64,000 bases of DNA from Marthasterias glacialis. Taxonomy: Eukaryota; Echinodermata; Asteroidea; Forcipulatida; Asteriidae. The notes below the pieces were generated by a model. It did not search any database and was not told where the DNA came from. It was given only the letters and a program-made list of their open reading frames with translations. The stretch is from NCBI GenBank assembly GCA_911728455.2, contig OU452224.1:7878501-7942500 (forward strand), written 5' to 3'. Shown here piece after piece: positions 1-18,145 of this stretch; positions within the stretch are counted from its first letter, which is position 1; each line of letters begins with the position of its first letter. A program made the translations under genes and the position numbers.

Positions 1-545
1 GTCAAGAATTGTCCAATATGTTATTTTTGTACTCCATCTACCACATGTTTATTGATGTTTTAGGGCAGATCCCAGTACCATCTTCTACGTTTAGCTGGTG
101 CTAAGTTGTCTTGTTCTCTTTGTCTACTTCCCTTAACCGATTGTTTGCTTTTTTCTGTCATGTTATAAGCATGCCATGTTGTACATTGTGCTGGGCAGCC
201 CTGATCCTTCTCTTTATTTTGTTGCCATGGTTTTTATTCTGTAAAGAGATTAGTTGACTGAGACTACATGTAGTTCTGTTCTTCAACCTGCTTAATTTGG
301 CGTTCCATTCTCAGCAGAAATTCCAAATGGTGAAGACACAAAGAGTGGATACAAACCAGAACAAGATGACCTTACAACATTACATGTTGTCAAAGGAGTG
401 AAAGTGTCAGTTTACTACATGGATGAAAAGAACAAAATTAAGACAAATTTAAAACAAGCAAAGGAGAAAAGAAATTTCTCACTGTGTTTTCATATTTATT
501 TAAGATTGTCATTCTTAGTCAATTTTACCTGATTTCTACACTCAG
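1..545. other. Intronic/upstream sequence, unassigned open segment
   Basis: This lies upstream of the first recognisable LANCL3 exon. A plus-strand frame is open from about 313 to 530 after a plausible acceptor (cattctcag). It reads like coding sequence (for example IPNGEDTKSGY), but it does not match the LANCL region expected before the next exon and has no convincing donor. I do not recognise it. It may be intron, or an exon of something else. Confidence 0.25.
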
Positions 546-6364
<5,819 letters not shown>

Positions 6365-6440
6365 TCACAGTCTGTTATTTGTGATCTTTGTATTTAACTT
6401 TTGTTAAATAGCACTTGCAAACGAAAATCGAAGATTCTGA

Positions 6441-6446
6441 AATAAA
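6441..6446 (+). promoter_or_regulatory. Candidate LANCL3 polyadenylation signal
   Basis: AATAAA lies about 77 bp downstream of the LANCL3 stop codon. Position fits a 3'-end signal; use is not proven. Confidence 0.5.
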
Positions 6447-9052
6447 AATTGTTGGGTCATATAAAAGAGTCAATCCTACACTTAGTTTGGTTTCAATCTG
6501 AGTAGTCGTAATGTGTTATGATACTTTTTTGAAATATTTTGGTTCAGAAAAGCAGTGGTACATGTACACTTGGCATGGTTTAAAATTACGCAGTTTAAAA
6601 TTGATAATTTTCATACATTAAGGTTGTATTAATCTGTGTACTGATTAGTTTCAGAAAAAGACAATTATGATATTAATATTAAACAAAAACTTGCATCTCT
6701 CTTTGTAAACACTAGTCCAGCATCTATGGCTGATTACCATGATTTTGATAACATTTGATATTTTTGTTCTTGAAAAAGTTGAATAGAGAATCTTTACTCA
6801 GAATAATTTGCTAGTTATCTCTCAACAAATCATGTGGAACTAATGTTTTCAGTTTTCTTGAAGTAAAACTCTGTTGATAATTAACATGCTGAAAGATTCA
6901 TAAAGAAATATATATCTATAGAAAAATGAAAAGAAACCTTTACTTTTTTCCAAACAGATATATCTTTTCAGAATAATTCATGCCCCTATTTTCCTGGAGG
7001 AAACAGTTACACAAGTAATTCTGATGTCAAACATTTAGCAAGAACTTTGTTTTATTTTCCACATTGTATAATAATGTTTAAAAAAAAATAGTTACAACAT
7101 GTTTAACTAAAAAAAAAAAATTTTTTCTTTGAAAAAAAATTAATTATTTTGCTTGGGAAAAAGCAATAATGTATATAGGGAGCTAACACAAACAATTACA
7201 TTAATTTAAAATCCCAACCTTCCAAAGTCCTTTAAAATACTTGCCATGTTTTTGTCTGATTTTGGAGGATCACCCTGTACCTCCAAGCCATCCATTGCCT
7301 TGGGGCCAGGCATGACAACCTTACCTGAGTCCAGGATTTGGGTGTTGAGTTACCATAGAGTAGAGTATTTTGTAGCATTCATTGGGTCTCCAGCCATTGA
7401 CACTCTGTACATTGGTGACGAGGTTTGAAATGTATGGTTGTAAAAGTATTAAATGTTGGTCAAAATAAAGAAGATACAATGCAAACACAATGAACAATTC
7501 ATTTTACACTCTTATTGTCAAAGTATTACTCTAACACACAGCCTGAAGGGGATCATGGTAGTGCCTTTTCCTAATAGACAGTTACATGTGTACATGGATG
7601 AATATCAGCTATAAATGGAAACCAACAGTCATGAAGCTTAGTAATGGATTGACTACCGCAGTCTTCCAAAGCTGAAGCAATATTGTAATAGTTGAAGTTA
7701 ATGACTGTATGAAACCTTATCTGGCATTGGGTAAGTGATGAAGATGTTTTAATTTATTAAATTTTAATCAGTGATTATGTTCAACATTTCAAAACACACT
7801 TTAGTTTTTTTTAAAGGTGGCAAATTGATTTTCTGTATGGATGTCAATGTAACCGACCTGTTAAAGTAAAGATCATAACTAGACAAATTTATCGAGGTAT
7901 TGCCCTGGACAATTTGGGTGACATTTTCACACCTGGATTGTTACCCCTGGCAAACTCCTGTAAAATATTCCCCTATGTGGGAGTAGGGTTGAGCGAGTTA
8001 ACTCAATCTGAAATAAACATTGGGTGCAGTGGGGTTAAAATTCTGCAGGAATTTTCCTTGGTTTTTATTTCATGGGAATTAGCTTGGTCATCTGAGAAGG
8101 TCTCAAGTTTCCTGCAGTAACTTTGCAAACTAGAGCTTCATGATTATAAATAGACCCCTTGGATATGACATCACACTCTCAAACAGCGCCCTCACTGAGG
8201 CAAAAGAATGCAGATCATTGGACGACAGCTGTTCTGGGTGTGTAAAAACATGGGGTTAACCTCAGTGTATGCAAGACAAGATAGATGGGATTAGATTCAA
8301 AGCTTCAATTCAATTTCCCTATTGCTTTACTAACAGTATTTTCTGCAAACAGTTCTTTCATTTTTGACAATTGAAAAAACTTTCAAACATTTTTCAATCT
8401 GAAAACTTCCTTGTATGGTACATTCTGTACCAGCGCCAATTTTTCTGGGAAATCTTTCCATTTGAAGTACTAAGATGTTTCAAGTTGTCCTACAACCCCA
8501 ACACTCAGATTCTCAGTCTAATTTCATCACGTCACCCTTATCCCACAACCATCTAACTTTCATAGGTTTGTCTTTATGGAAAACCAAAGGTTGGGATTGA
8601 ATGTGCTTTTTCAAAATCCAATGATGTAAGGCCATGTCCAAGTTGGCAGCTATGGCTATGGCTGCTAGTGGGTTGCTGCATCATTGCATTGAAGTATAAG
8701 ACATCCTTAGCAACACCGTTAGCAACAGTCATAGCCGTAGCCATAGCGGCCAATTTGGATATGGCCTACAATGTACGATGCCTTTTAAATTGGACCTGTG
8801 GCTTGCGCTATTTATGGACATCTTGTGTTACATAATGACATAGTACAAGGCGCTTGACCTTTGCACCAAGCTAAAGTAACTAAAAGCATAAAGCCAATGT
8901 TTATTCTGTGAACAAATATAGTATCTTACTTTTTAAAAGGCCTTATCCACCATAGGTAAACTGTGTTTGGAAAACATTAAATTGTTCAAATAAGTCCAAA
9001 CTTTTGCCAGTTACCTCTGTATGTAATCTAACCAGATTTACTGCTGTGTATA
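6447..9052. other. Intergenic region LANCL3 to NT5E
   Basis: AT-rich sequence with A/T runs near 7080-7140. I see no convincing exon. It contains one MITE (8627-8768) and, towards 9052, the presumed NT5E promoter and 5' UTR, in which I recognise no specific motif. Confidence 0.5.
8627..8768. mobile_element. Short terminal-inverted-repeat MITE
   Basis: The left end taaggccatgtccaagttgg and the reverse complement of the right end (taggccatatccaaattgg) form imperfect inverted repeats. The blocks gctatggctatggc and gtagccatagc are also complementary. About 142 bp, non-coding. Confidence 0.7.
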
Positions 9053-12000
9053 ATGATGCAGATATTTATTTTCATAGTGCAGTTATGTTGCACGTGTACA
9101 TGGGTGTCTTCATTCGATTTGACGGTCCTTCACACAAATGATATCCACACACGCTTTGAGCAGACAAGTGAGAACTTTGGTGGTGTGTGTACGGCAGAGC
9201 TAGCTGAGCAAGGAGCCTGTTTTGGTGGGGAGGCTCGGCGCGCAACAGTTGTCAAAGAGATCCGTCAGTCTGTGCCTAATACTCTACTCCTTGATGCAGG
9301 GGATCATTTTCAGGGTACTGTCTGGTTTTATGCTTTTAGGGGAGAGGCTTCAGCTTATTTTATGAACCTTCTGGAGTATGACGCCATGGTGAGTGAATTA
9401 ATGTCATTTAATATAAAATACTTTTAGACATATAAGACAAGTGGAATACGGAAAAATATATATGGCAGAGTTGCTTAATGTCATCTGTAGAGTTGCTAGT
9501 AAACATTTAGGTACAACAGCATTAACATATTTTTAAACATTGATTGGTATGCCATTTTAACATAGGAGCCTTGACATGCAAAATGTTTGTACATTTGTCA
9601 GTGTGAATTTCGATTTCATATATTGTATTAACCTTACCGCAGTAAGTGCAATAATTATGAAAGATAACATTTAAGAGTGCACTACTGGAATAAATTGCAC
9701 TGCTGTTGACCAATCAGCAGCAAGGATTTAAGTTTCAAGAACTGTCACTCTTAAATGATGTGCTTTTACCTTTAATAATTAAGGGTACTGACCCATTCAT
9801 TGCATGACAACTGTGACTGCAATATTCTAAGTACAGGATAATTATGGAAAGGCAGTGGATGCCATTTGTCTTTTCATATGATGAACATATTAATGCTAAT
9901 GTCGGTTATTTTTTAAATATGCCCATTTGGAACATTTCTTTGACCCCCTTCTTGGGGATTTCCCTTCTATAAGGACCCTGTTCAATGCATATCATGTCAG
10001 TTTGGTGCTTTAGTAACCTCTGTGTACTGAGATTCCCACTTGGCTATCTGATTGCATGGATTAAGACATGAAACAACGTGACAAACCTCACATCTTTATT
10101 TTTAATTTTTGTTTTAAAGGCACTTGGAAACCATGAGTTTGACATCGGTGTCTCCAGCCTCTTGCCCTTCCTCAGAAATGTCTCTTTCCCAGTCCTTAGC
10201 TGTAACATAGACAGTACATCTGAGCCATCTATGAGTGGTCTGTATGTCTGTCACACTGTGGTGAACATGGAAGGTGGAGAAAGGGTCGGCATCGTGGGCT
10301 ATACAACTGCAGACACTCCTTTATTCTCTAAATCAGGTAAAAGGGACATACAACTGAAGACATACTGCAAATAAGATGAACAAGAATTTAGATAGGCCTA
10401 CCACTATAATTCCTCCATTATTTTCACACTTTTATGATTTTAATTGTGTTTCTGTCTTTGTATAGATTGAACGGAAAGATAGTTTGCAGAACTTGTCGTC
10501 TTGTTGTGTCAAAAAAGTAATAACCATCAAAATTTCTGTAAAGTTGGCATTTGAAAAAGTAGCAATTCATCACAAAATCTTTTGCCTTTTAAGATAAGTG
10601 GTTTGTTAAACCTGCTGGACAATTTTTTTTTCCAGAAACGAAATAGTAAGCATAGCGATTTTAAAAGGGTTTCCCAAAACATGGTCAAAAAGAAAAATAG
10701 ATGTGTCTGAGAAAATTCTCAAGTTCAAGCAAATAATTGTTGATGCTTTGAAAATAGTTCCAGTATATCTCCACTCTATAGATCTCCGACATAGTGTTTG
10801 TTATTTGTATGGAGTTCCTTGAAGTTCATTCTAAGAGTGAGGTTTGTTTTTCAGGCTTTTAACCTGTTGGGATCTCTCCTGAACTTAAGAGATGTGATTG
10901 TGAACGTGCTTAAAACCCTCTCAAATATAATGCACTATTACTTCCGGTGTTCATTGCCAGAAAGCTTGTACTGGTCAGCAGGATTTTTAGGATTTAATGA
11001 ACAGTTTGAGTTTTTGAAGGATTTGCCAAAATTATAAATTTTAAAATATACCCTTTTTGCCAATTTTGAGTTAGAACTATACATAAGTACAAATTTACCC
11101 CCTTTCTTTGTATTTAGGGAACGATCACCTTAAAGACCCAGCCCAACATCGGTAAGAAGAAAAACATCAATGTTAACAGATTTACACATAGATAATGATA
11201 AAGATAATGATGGTAGAAAACTTTCCTGGAAATATTTCTGCCTGAAGTGTCATTGTTTTTAAAAATAATAAATGATATATGATCCAAAGTTTGTTTTTGT
11301 CTCAGATGAGACGAAAACTCTGCCTGTAGAAATGCGTACAAAAAATCCAATGCATTTTTACTGTTTTCTCGCAAATGAAACAACGACATAAGTTGACATT
11401 TTCATAGGTTGCTTTTGTTACAAATATCTTGTTTGTGCAAAGAATGAAAGCATTTACAGTCAGTTTACCAATGTTGAGCTGGGGCTTTAAGTGCTATGGC
11501 TTGGTCTAAACTCAGATAATTGATAATCATTCTTATAAAACAGGTAATCTTGTCTTCAACCCTGAAGTTGAATCTTTACAACCAGCAGTAGACAAACTCA
11601 TTGATAGTGGAGTCAATAAGATCATAGCACTGGGCCATTCTGGTATCGATACTGATGTAGAAATCGCCCAACAAGTACAAGGAATCGATATTGTGGTTGG
11701 TGGTCACACAAATACTTTTATGTACACAGGTAAGAGTTTTTTTTTATAATCCAAATGTCATAAAGCTACAGGTGGTTTAGGTTTTCACAGAATCCCCCCC
11801 CCCCCCCACCATGAGCCTTGTTTCGACTGGTATTGTGAAAGTTTCATGTAAAACAGACCTGGTTTCCCACCCTAAGGTGGTGTTTTTGTTAACTATACCA
11901 GCCTGCCAGGCTACCTTAGAAGCAATTTTGATTATCCAACAGCACTCTTGACTAGTGTTTGTATGCTAGGCTAGTGAGCCATGGTGATTTCTGAGAACAG

Positions 12001-15000
12001 AAATAGGGGACTTATGAAGGTATGAAATACCCTTTAGGTATTTATTTAAATTTTCAAAAAGATTATGTATAGACAGTTTAATGCATAACAGTTTAATGCC
12101 CATATTCCCATCCCTTCAGCTCCTTCCATTTTGTACCGGCTGGAGCTCTGCCAAGCCTAACAGGGACTCTCTCTCTGCCTATGACCCCATGGTTCATCAC
12201 CCTATCCACATGATGGGACTGGAGCTCTACTGACCCCCTTGGGGCTTTCCCAGCATATGTCCTTAATACATTTTGCAAAAACCGCACTTAATAGTTTTTG
12301 TTTTGTCAGGGATTTTTTTTTGTGTGGTCTTATTTTGATTTATAAAATTGAAATAAAAAAATAAGATACAAGTTTTGGTGGAAATTTGTCGGCCTTTTTA
12401 TTATTTTTAATTTGACTCCTTTGTATACACAGTGTACATTGAAATAACAATTTGTTGATAATTGAAATGTTTTATAATATGCAGGTAGTCCACCCTCCAG
12501 TGAAATTCCATATAGTGATTATCCATTGGTCGTGAGGCCAGGTCATGACCCATCCTCCACTGTAGTAATTGTCTCGGCCTATGCATATGGAAAATACCTC
12601 GGACGGCTTGATGTTACGTTTGACGATGAGGGCGCTGTAACAGCTTTTGGTGGGAATCCAATTTTGCTTGACAGCACTGTGCAACAAGGTACTGTATTGT
12701 ATGTTGTGTGTAGTTCAAACTCTTAATAACGGGCATATAGAAGTGACCGATGCACAGCATCAATCCCCACCCACCATACCATTTGCCTTACAATTTGTCA
12801 ACAGCGGTCCACGCCTGAATGCATTCTTGTAGCTTTCCCTGCATAACCTGAGTTGCAGTTTAGAAAGGTCACTCACAATCTTTAAACTCACAGAGTTGAC
12901 AGAATATTTGCAAAGCTTCAGAAGTGCTTCCACTTAATCAGATAACAGCATAACTTATCTCACCAAGACGACGTATAGTGAAACTAAGATGATATAAAGA
13001 CTTTTTAGTTTTACTATGGCAACATTGTGAGATATTTTTTGTTATCTGGATAAATGGGATCTCATTGAGCTCTGTATTATCATCTACCAGGATCCTATTT
13101 TTATTAACGTTTTTCATCTTCCCAATATCCCAAGTCTGCCTCTAGTTTGCCCCACTTCATGAACAGGGAACCTATGGCTGACTTGGGTTAGCAACCAGAG
13201 TAACATCATAAGCTACTCAAACAACATGGGTAGAGCCAGAGGTAACCTAGGGAAGCTACTCATTCATCTGATGGTACTGCATGGGGGCAGACTATTGTTA
13301 GCTTTTATGTGTGTGTTTTTGTTCAACAATCCAAACCCAATCATAATTAGCTGCCAGACTTGTCACTCACGTCAAACGCTCATCACATATCTCCTCCACC
13401 CTCCTACAAGCAATTCACTGGCTTCCCGTTTTGGAGCAGATCATCTTCAAGATTCTTCTTCTCATCTTCCACTCCCTCAATGGCACAATGACTCAATTCA
13501 TCTGTCATGTCTGTAAATACCTCCCAGACAGCTTCGCTCAAAATAGCCTGCTCCTAGACATTCCACATTCCCTGCACTCTTGGGGTGATCGCTGTTTCTC
13601 ACATTCTGGGCTATCTCTTTGGAACAGCCACCTACTCCAATTCAGACAAGCAGATCCTTGCTCTCATTTTAAAACAACTCTTCAAACTATTTATTTCTCA
13701 TATCATAGCTCTGGCCTTTGTTGTCTTCAGGCGTTTTTTAGCAGAGCTCTTGTAAATTGCGCAAGGAGTGTCATTCTTGACAGACATGGCACACTAGAAA
13801 TGTCCATTATTTTTTAATATTTTTATTATAATCAAAAAACTTTTGAGACCTAAAACGATTGTTTTTGAAATTTTGTGATATTCTTACCTCACCCACTTTA
13901 TAGATGACGACACACTCGATGATATGTTGTTATGGAAACAGCAAGTAGACCTTGTAGCCAATGAAGTTGTGGGTACCTCACTGGTCCCCTTACAGGGCAA
14001 TGAATTCTGCTATTTTATGGAATGCAATATGGGAAACGTACTAGCAGACGCCATGTTGGAACCCCACATCAATAAAACAGACGGCTCATGGAGTGATGTA
14101 GCTGTTGCCTTGACAACCACTGGCAGTGTAAGTGCAAATGAAGTAGATGCAGGTAAGCATTATTGGAAACCATTAATTGTAAATGAAAATCATACATATA
14201 TATATACTGTTTGGCCAAAGCTGACTGATTTGAAATAAACTGAGCGTAAGTGAACTTGGCTTCAGTATAAGAAAAATAGTCATTCAATGTACCGGTATTA
14301 GATGCTTTTAAACCAAGTATCAAAGTACCTTACACTATGTATGTCACTGTAGTGTACATCAAGCCAATTAAGTATTCCTAAAACCATCTCAACTCCTTAG
14401 GAGTATGCAGCACCAGCAGGTGAATGGATGCTTACATGTAGGTTGCTAATCATTCATAAGAACCACCTCTGCTCTCACACATACCCATTTACTCCTGGGT
14501 GATGAGAAGCAAGTGTCGTTCATGTATACAAATTGGAACACACTCTGAATGACGACTCGGACACCTTGACTCCAGTGCCCTAGACTTTTCAGACAACATT
14601 TTTTTCTCCATAAATTTGTATTTAAAAAATATGTCTTCAAAAGACGCTAATACTGTTTCAAGTAAAGTACAGCACACTGGTATTTCTTTTGGTTTGAAGA
14701 ATTTATTTACACCTTCAGGCATAACAGGGGTATACCTGTACGTCAAGTCCCATGCATGGGTGGCTTGTGCGTAAAGTTTTCGTCTCTCACCACTGTGGCC
14801 CTGGTTCGATTCCCGGCTAGGGCCATATGTGAGTAGAGTTGTGCACTGGTTCTCTCCTATGCCACGAGGGTTTTTCCTGAACCCTCCAGTTTTCCTCCCT
14901 CCACAAAAATTACTTTCGATCTCTGGCTGTGCTCTGTGGTCATATAGGTTGATTTGGCTGGCTGCTGAAAGCGCCTTTACATCGACATACTTGCGGCTAC

Positions 15001-17204
15001 CATGTTGTAGCCACCTCCTTTGCAATTCAGCTTCTCAGCTCCGAGGAAGGATGATTAGCCTCCCTCCCAAAATTGGAGTATCAAGGCTATGCAGTCTGGT
15101 GACTCCATTCTTGTCACAAAGTCATATCAAAATGTTTGTTCAAATTCTGGCCTGGCTGGACATGATGCTTGTGTCCTTGCTTAAGAAACTAAAAAAAAAA
15201 CATAATTTGCTTCTCTCACTCAGGTGTATCAATGGTTTATGTTATCACCTTGGATTAAATCCTTAGTGCTAATAAAAGCAGCTTGGGTTGTTTGCTCCCC
15301 AAGGAGTTGAGAAAGTTTGAGGATTGGTATGTGTGACGAACAGAGATAATAATTTTGTGAAGCATCTTGATCTAGTTATTAACATATATGCGCTATATAT
15401 GAATCTTTATTAGCCATATTGTTGATATGACAGGTGAAATCACAATAAATGACCTGCTTTTGAACATGCCTTATGGCAATACCATCGATGTTCTAGAACT
15501 GAAAGGCCAACACATCCTAGAAATGTTGGAACATTCAGTGAAGCAATATGAAGAAGGTGGCAATGCTGGTGAATTTATACAAACGTCAGGTAAGATACAG
15601 TCACTCAAGAATTCACTTTATACCTGACATAAGGACTAATTGACGTAAAAAGAGAAGAAGAAAAGTTTTGATTTTGATTGCAGCAAGCAAAACAATTCCC
15701 AAATTGAACATGCACAAAATCTCTGACAAAACATGAACTGTATTGTGGTGTTTTTTGTAGTAAATGTGCTTTTGATCACCAAATTTTAAGACATTTTCTT
15801 AGGTTAGTTACATGGTGTTTATTGATAACTAGTGGATTGATATGAATTTACTCTTCTGAAATTCAAGGATTTAAAAAAAAATACTCTTCAGCATCTTTCA
15901 GATCTTACATATGAAGCCAAGTTAAGTTAAACTTTTCATTTTTAGGGCTACGAGTCATTTATGATGTCACACTTCCTGTGGGTCATAGGGTTCTAGATGT
16001 ACATATACGTTGTGCTGATTGCAGTGTCCCTTCATATGACATACTTCACAGAGAGAAAGTTTACCGAGTGGCAATGAACAGTTATATGGCAGGAGGTGGA
16101 TATGGATTCAATGCAAATCAAAACAAACTCAGCTCCATCAAAGGTAAAGTTGTAAATAATTATATTACTTCATAACTTTTACAACACTCCACAATGCCAT
16201 CAAAAAGGAGGATACAATTATACTTAGACTCAACAAATTGTTGTGCAAACTGCTGGTCATGCAGTATGCCAATATTAACCCAAATTACCCGACATCATCA
16301 CCCACAATCAATCTCAGTTGTGCCATTCTATAAATCAGATCTTACTGTGTTAGTGTTACTGCATAGTGCACATTTTATGCAACGTATGCATGCCATTATC
16401 TTAACATGCAAAATAGCAAACCATCATTGAAGAAAGTAGACTGTTTGACATCCATACAAGGAATACCATGTAATGTATATTGTTAGAGACTGGTTCCTTG
16501 CAACTTTCTGCTTAGCTGAACAAATTGTTAAGCACCATTTTCTGCATAACAGCTAAATGAAATTGGGCCATGTACATACTCCAATAAGTTGTTTAGCTTG
16601 TAACTTTATCATCTACAACAGAAAAGTAAAAAAAGGGTACACGGTACCATCAAGTTATTTTAAATTCCAATACTTAAAATCCAAGTTTAACACAAAAATG
16701 CACATTTAAGCTGAAAATTTCACACGTTTTGCTTCTTTGATGGACTTTTTGATTCAGATAAAAAAAAGATAAAATATTTTACTAAAGGAGTGCAGTTCAA
16801 ACTGCGTAATACTTCCTAAAGAATACAGTTTTGCTCAACATAAATACAATGTAACAATGTTAAACTGCCTTCTCTCTTTTCTCAAACTGTTTTACATGTA
16901 GCATTTCCTTACATTTCGTAAGGAATCATGACCAACAACTTTTACCATGTGGATATGCACTAACAGTTCCTTTACTTTTTCAATTCAAGGTGAACTGGAT
17001 GTTGAGGTGACGTCTCGCTATTTTCAAACTTACTCACCAATTACAACTGGACTTGAGAAGCGTGTGACTATATACAAGGGCAATGCTCCATGTTACCAAG
17101 ATCCAATGACTGGTACAGCAAACCATTTGATGAATGTAAATCATGTGGCATTTGTCATCATTTTGTCTTTACTGTCTTTGGTCCTAAATTCTAAAGGAAA
17201 TTAA
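9053..17204 (+). CDS. NT5E: 5'-nucleotidase (CD73-like), GPI-anchored ectoenzyme family
   Basis: CD73 hydrolyses extracellular AMP to adenosine. Eight exons join in phase: 9053-9388, 10120-10336, 11544-11729, 12485-12688, 13904-14152, 15434-15589, 15946-16143 and 16990-17204; total 586 aa (human 574). All introns are phase 1 except the first. Residues 1-20 form a signal peptide. Metal ligands are present: D30/H32 in HTNDIH, D84 in LLLDAGD, N116/H117 in LGNHEFD, H216 in LGHSG and H239 in GGHTNT. The C-terminus has a hydrophobic tail (VAFVIILSLLSLVL) fitting a GPI signal. The C-terminal domain is odd: the family NGGGIR motif is TTTGSV (385-390), and the arginine after the first cysteine of the CxFxEC motif is Y351. 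The start could be 9053 or the adjacent ATG at 9056. Family assignment is firm; AMP hydrolysis is not. Confidence 0.93.
11131..11493. mobile_element. MITE in NT5E intron 2
   Basis: The ends cttaaagacccagcccaaca and the complement of gttgagctggggctttaag form inverted repeats of about 25 bp. A related inverted copy lies at about 34864-35232 in a NOX4 intron (shared blocks around gagacgaaaactctgcc and ttttctcgcaaatgaaac). Part also resembles 49130-49280. Confidence 0.75.
13370..13720 (+). pseudogene. CR1/L2-like LINE fragment (reverse transcriptase C-terminal end)
   Basis: With frame changes, the plus strand reads AIHWLPV, then FKILLLIFHSLNG, then SWGDRCFSHSGLSLWNSHLL. This is the usual tail of CR1/L2-type reverse transcriptases (HWLPV..RI.FKI, .GDRAFS...LWNSLP). 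It is a decayed fragment in NT5E intron 4, not a host gene. Confidence 0.7.
14740..15415 (+). mobile_element. tRNA-derived SINE-like element
   Basis: Bases 14803-14813 are a perfect polymerase III box B (ggttcgattcc) followed by a cggctagggcca stem-like end; no clear box A is seen upstream. The 3' region ends with gcgctatatatgaatcttta, like the tails of many SINEs and LINEs. It lies in NT5E intron 5. The boundaries are approximate. Confidence 0.55.
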
Positions 17205-17557
17205 CATCAGAATCCAATACACTACAATTATGCTTCAGCCATCTTGGACATATCCCTTGTATTCTTTAACAAACTCTGACATTCAGGCTGCAAACGGAGC
17301 CAGACTGTATTCCTTGTAGCCTCGGTTTAGTTACATTAATTTGAATAGAAGAGGTTTTTTGTTAATATTCAAGTCAGTGCACTGCATATGGTCTTTCATA
17401 AAATAAGTTTGGAGATGAAAACTCAAAATTGATATACTAAATGCAGTCTGTCTTTATTTAAATAGTAACCATCAAATAATAATGCTATAAACAGAGTCTA
17501 CTGCATAGTCTTTATCTTTCTGGCCTATCTGATATAATTATTTTATAGTATTGACAA

Positions 17558-17566
17558 ATAAATAAA
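17558..17566 (+). promoter_or_regulatory. Candidate NT5E polyadenylation signal
   Basis: Overlapping AATAAA hexamers (aataaataaaat) lie about 355 bp after the NT5E stop. Use is inferred from position only. Confidence 0.45.
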
Positions 17567-17819
17567 ATATGGTTACTGTACATACCTACAGTTACATCAT
17601 GCATTGTTAAAGGATACGTACAACAAATCAATGCTGTAGTTACTTGGACTATGACATCACAGGACACTGGAGATGTATTTGCATTATTCCCAAGGGGTGC
17701 TCCCAAGACAGATATATTCCCTGAATACAAAGGTTTTGTTCACGTGATAAGCTCATTGTGGTACCAGACTATTTGGTTCCATCTTCATAGGCAACCTTGC
17801 TTTCAAATTATAGACATTT

Positions 17820-18145
17820 ATCAGAGTACAGTGACGCTATGGTCCTGGGTTTGATGCCAACTATGTAATTTTTCTTTTTCATTGCCTGTGTTCATGTCCA
17901 TTCTAAGGGTTTTAATTAATGTCAGATGCAAGTTTCTTAAAAAGAGTTGGTGGTCTAGTGGAAGGACTCAATGACTCTGGACGTTATAGTCCTGGGTTCA
18001 ATTCACACTATGTAACTTGTTTTTCATTGCCTGTGTCCATTCTAAGGGTTTTAATTACCGTCATTTCTTAAGAAGAGTTGGTGATCCAGTGAAAGAACTC
18101 AATAACTCTGAACGCTATGGTCCTGGGTTCGGGTTCAAGTGGAAA
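17820..18145 (+). repeat. Three tandem tRNA-like/SINE-head units
   Basis: The unit agttggtggtctagtgg...tcctgggttcaattc recurs about every 115-140 bp: a partial copy near 17835, a full one near 17947 and a decayed one near 18069. The full copy has box A-like (tggtctagtgg) and box B-like (gggttcaattc) sequences. No intact cloverleaf can be drawn, so this is a tRNA-derived repeat and not a tRNA gene. Confidence 0.55.

Noticed and set aside
11111-11150. Extra NT5E exon between exons 2 and 3
   Set aside because: It has an acceptor and donor-like sequence, but it is the end of a MITE with a related copy at 34.9 kb, and exons 2 and 3 join in phase without it.
14803-14813. A tRNA gene
   Set aside because: Only box B is good; no full cloverleaf or clear box A, and a SINE/LINE-type 3' tail follows.
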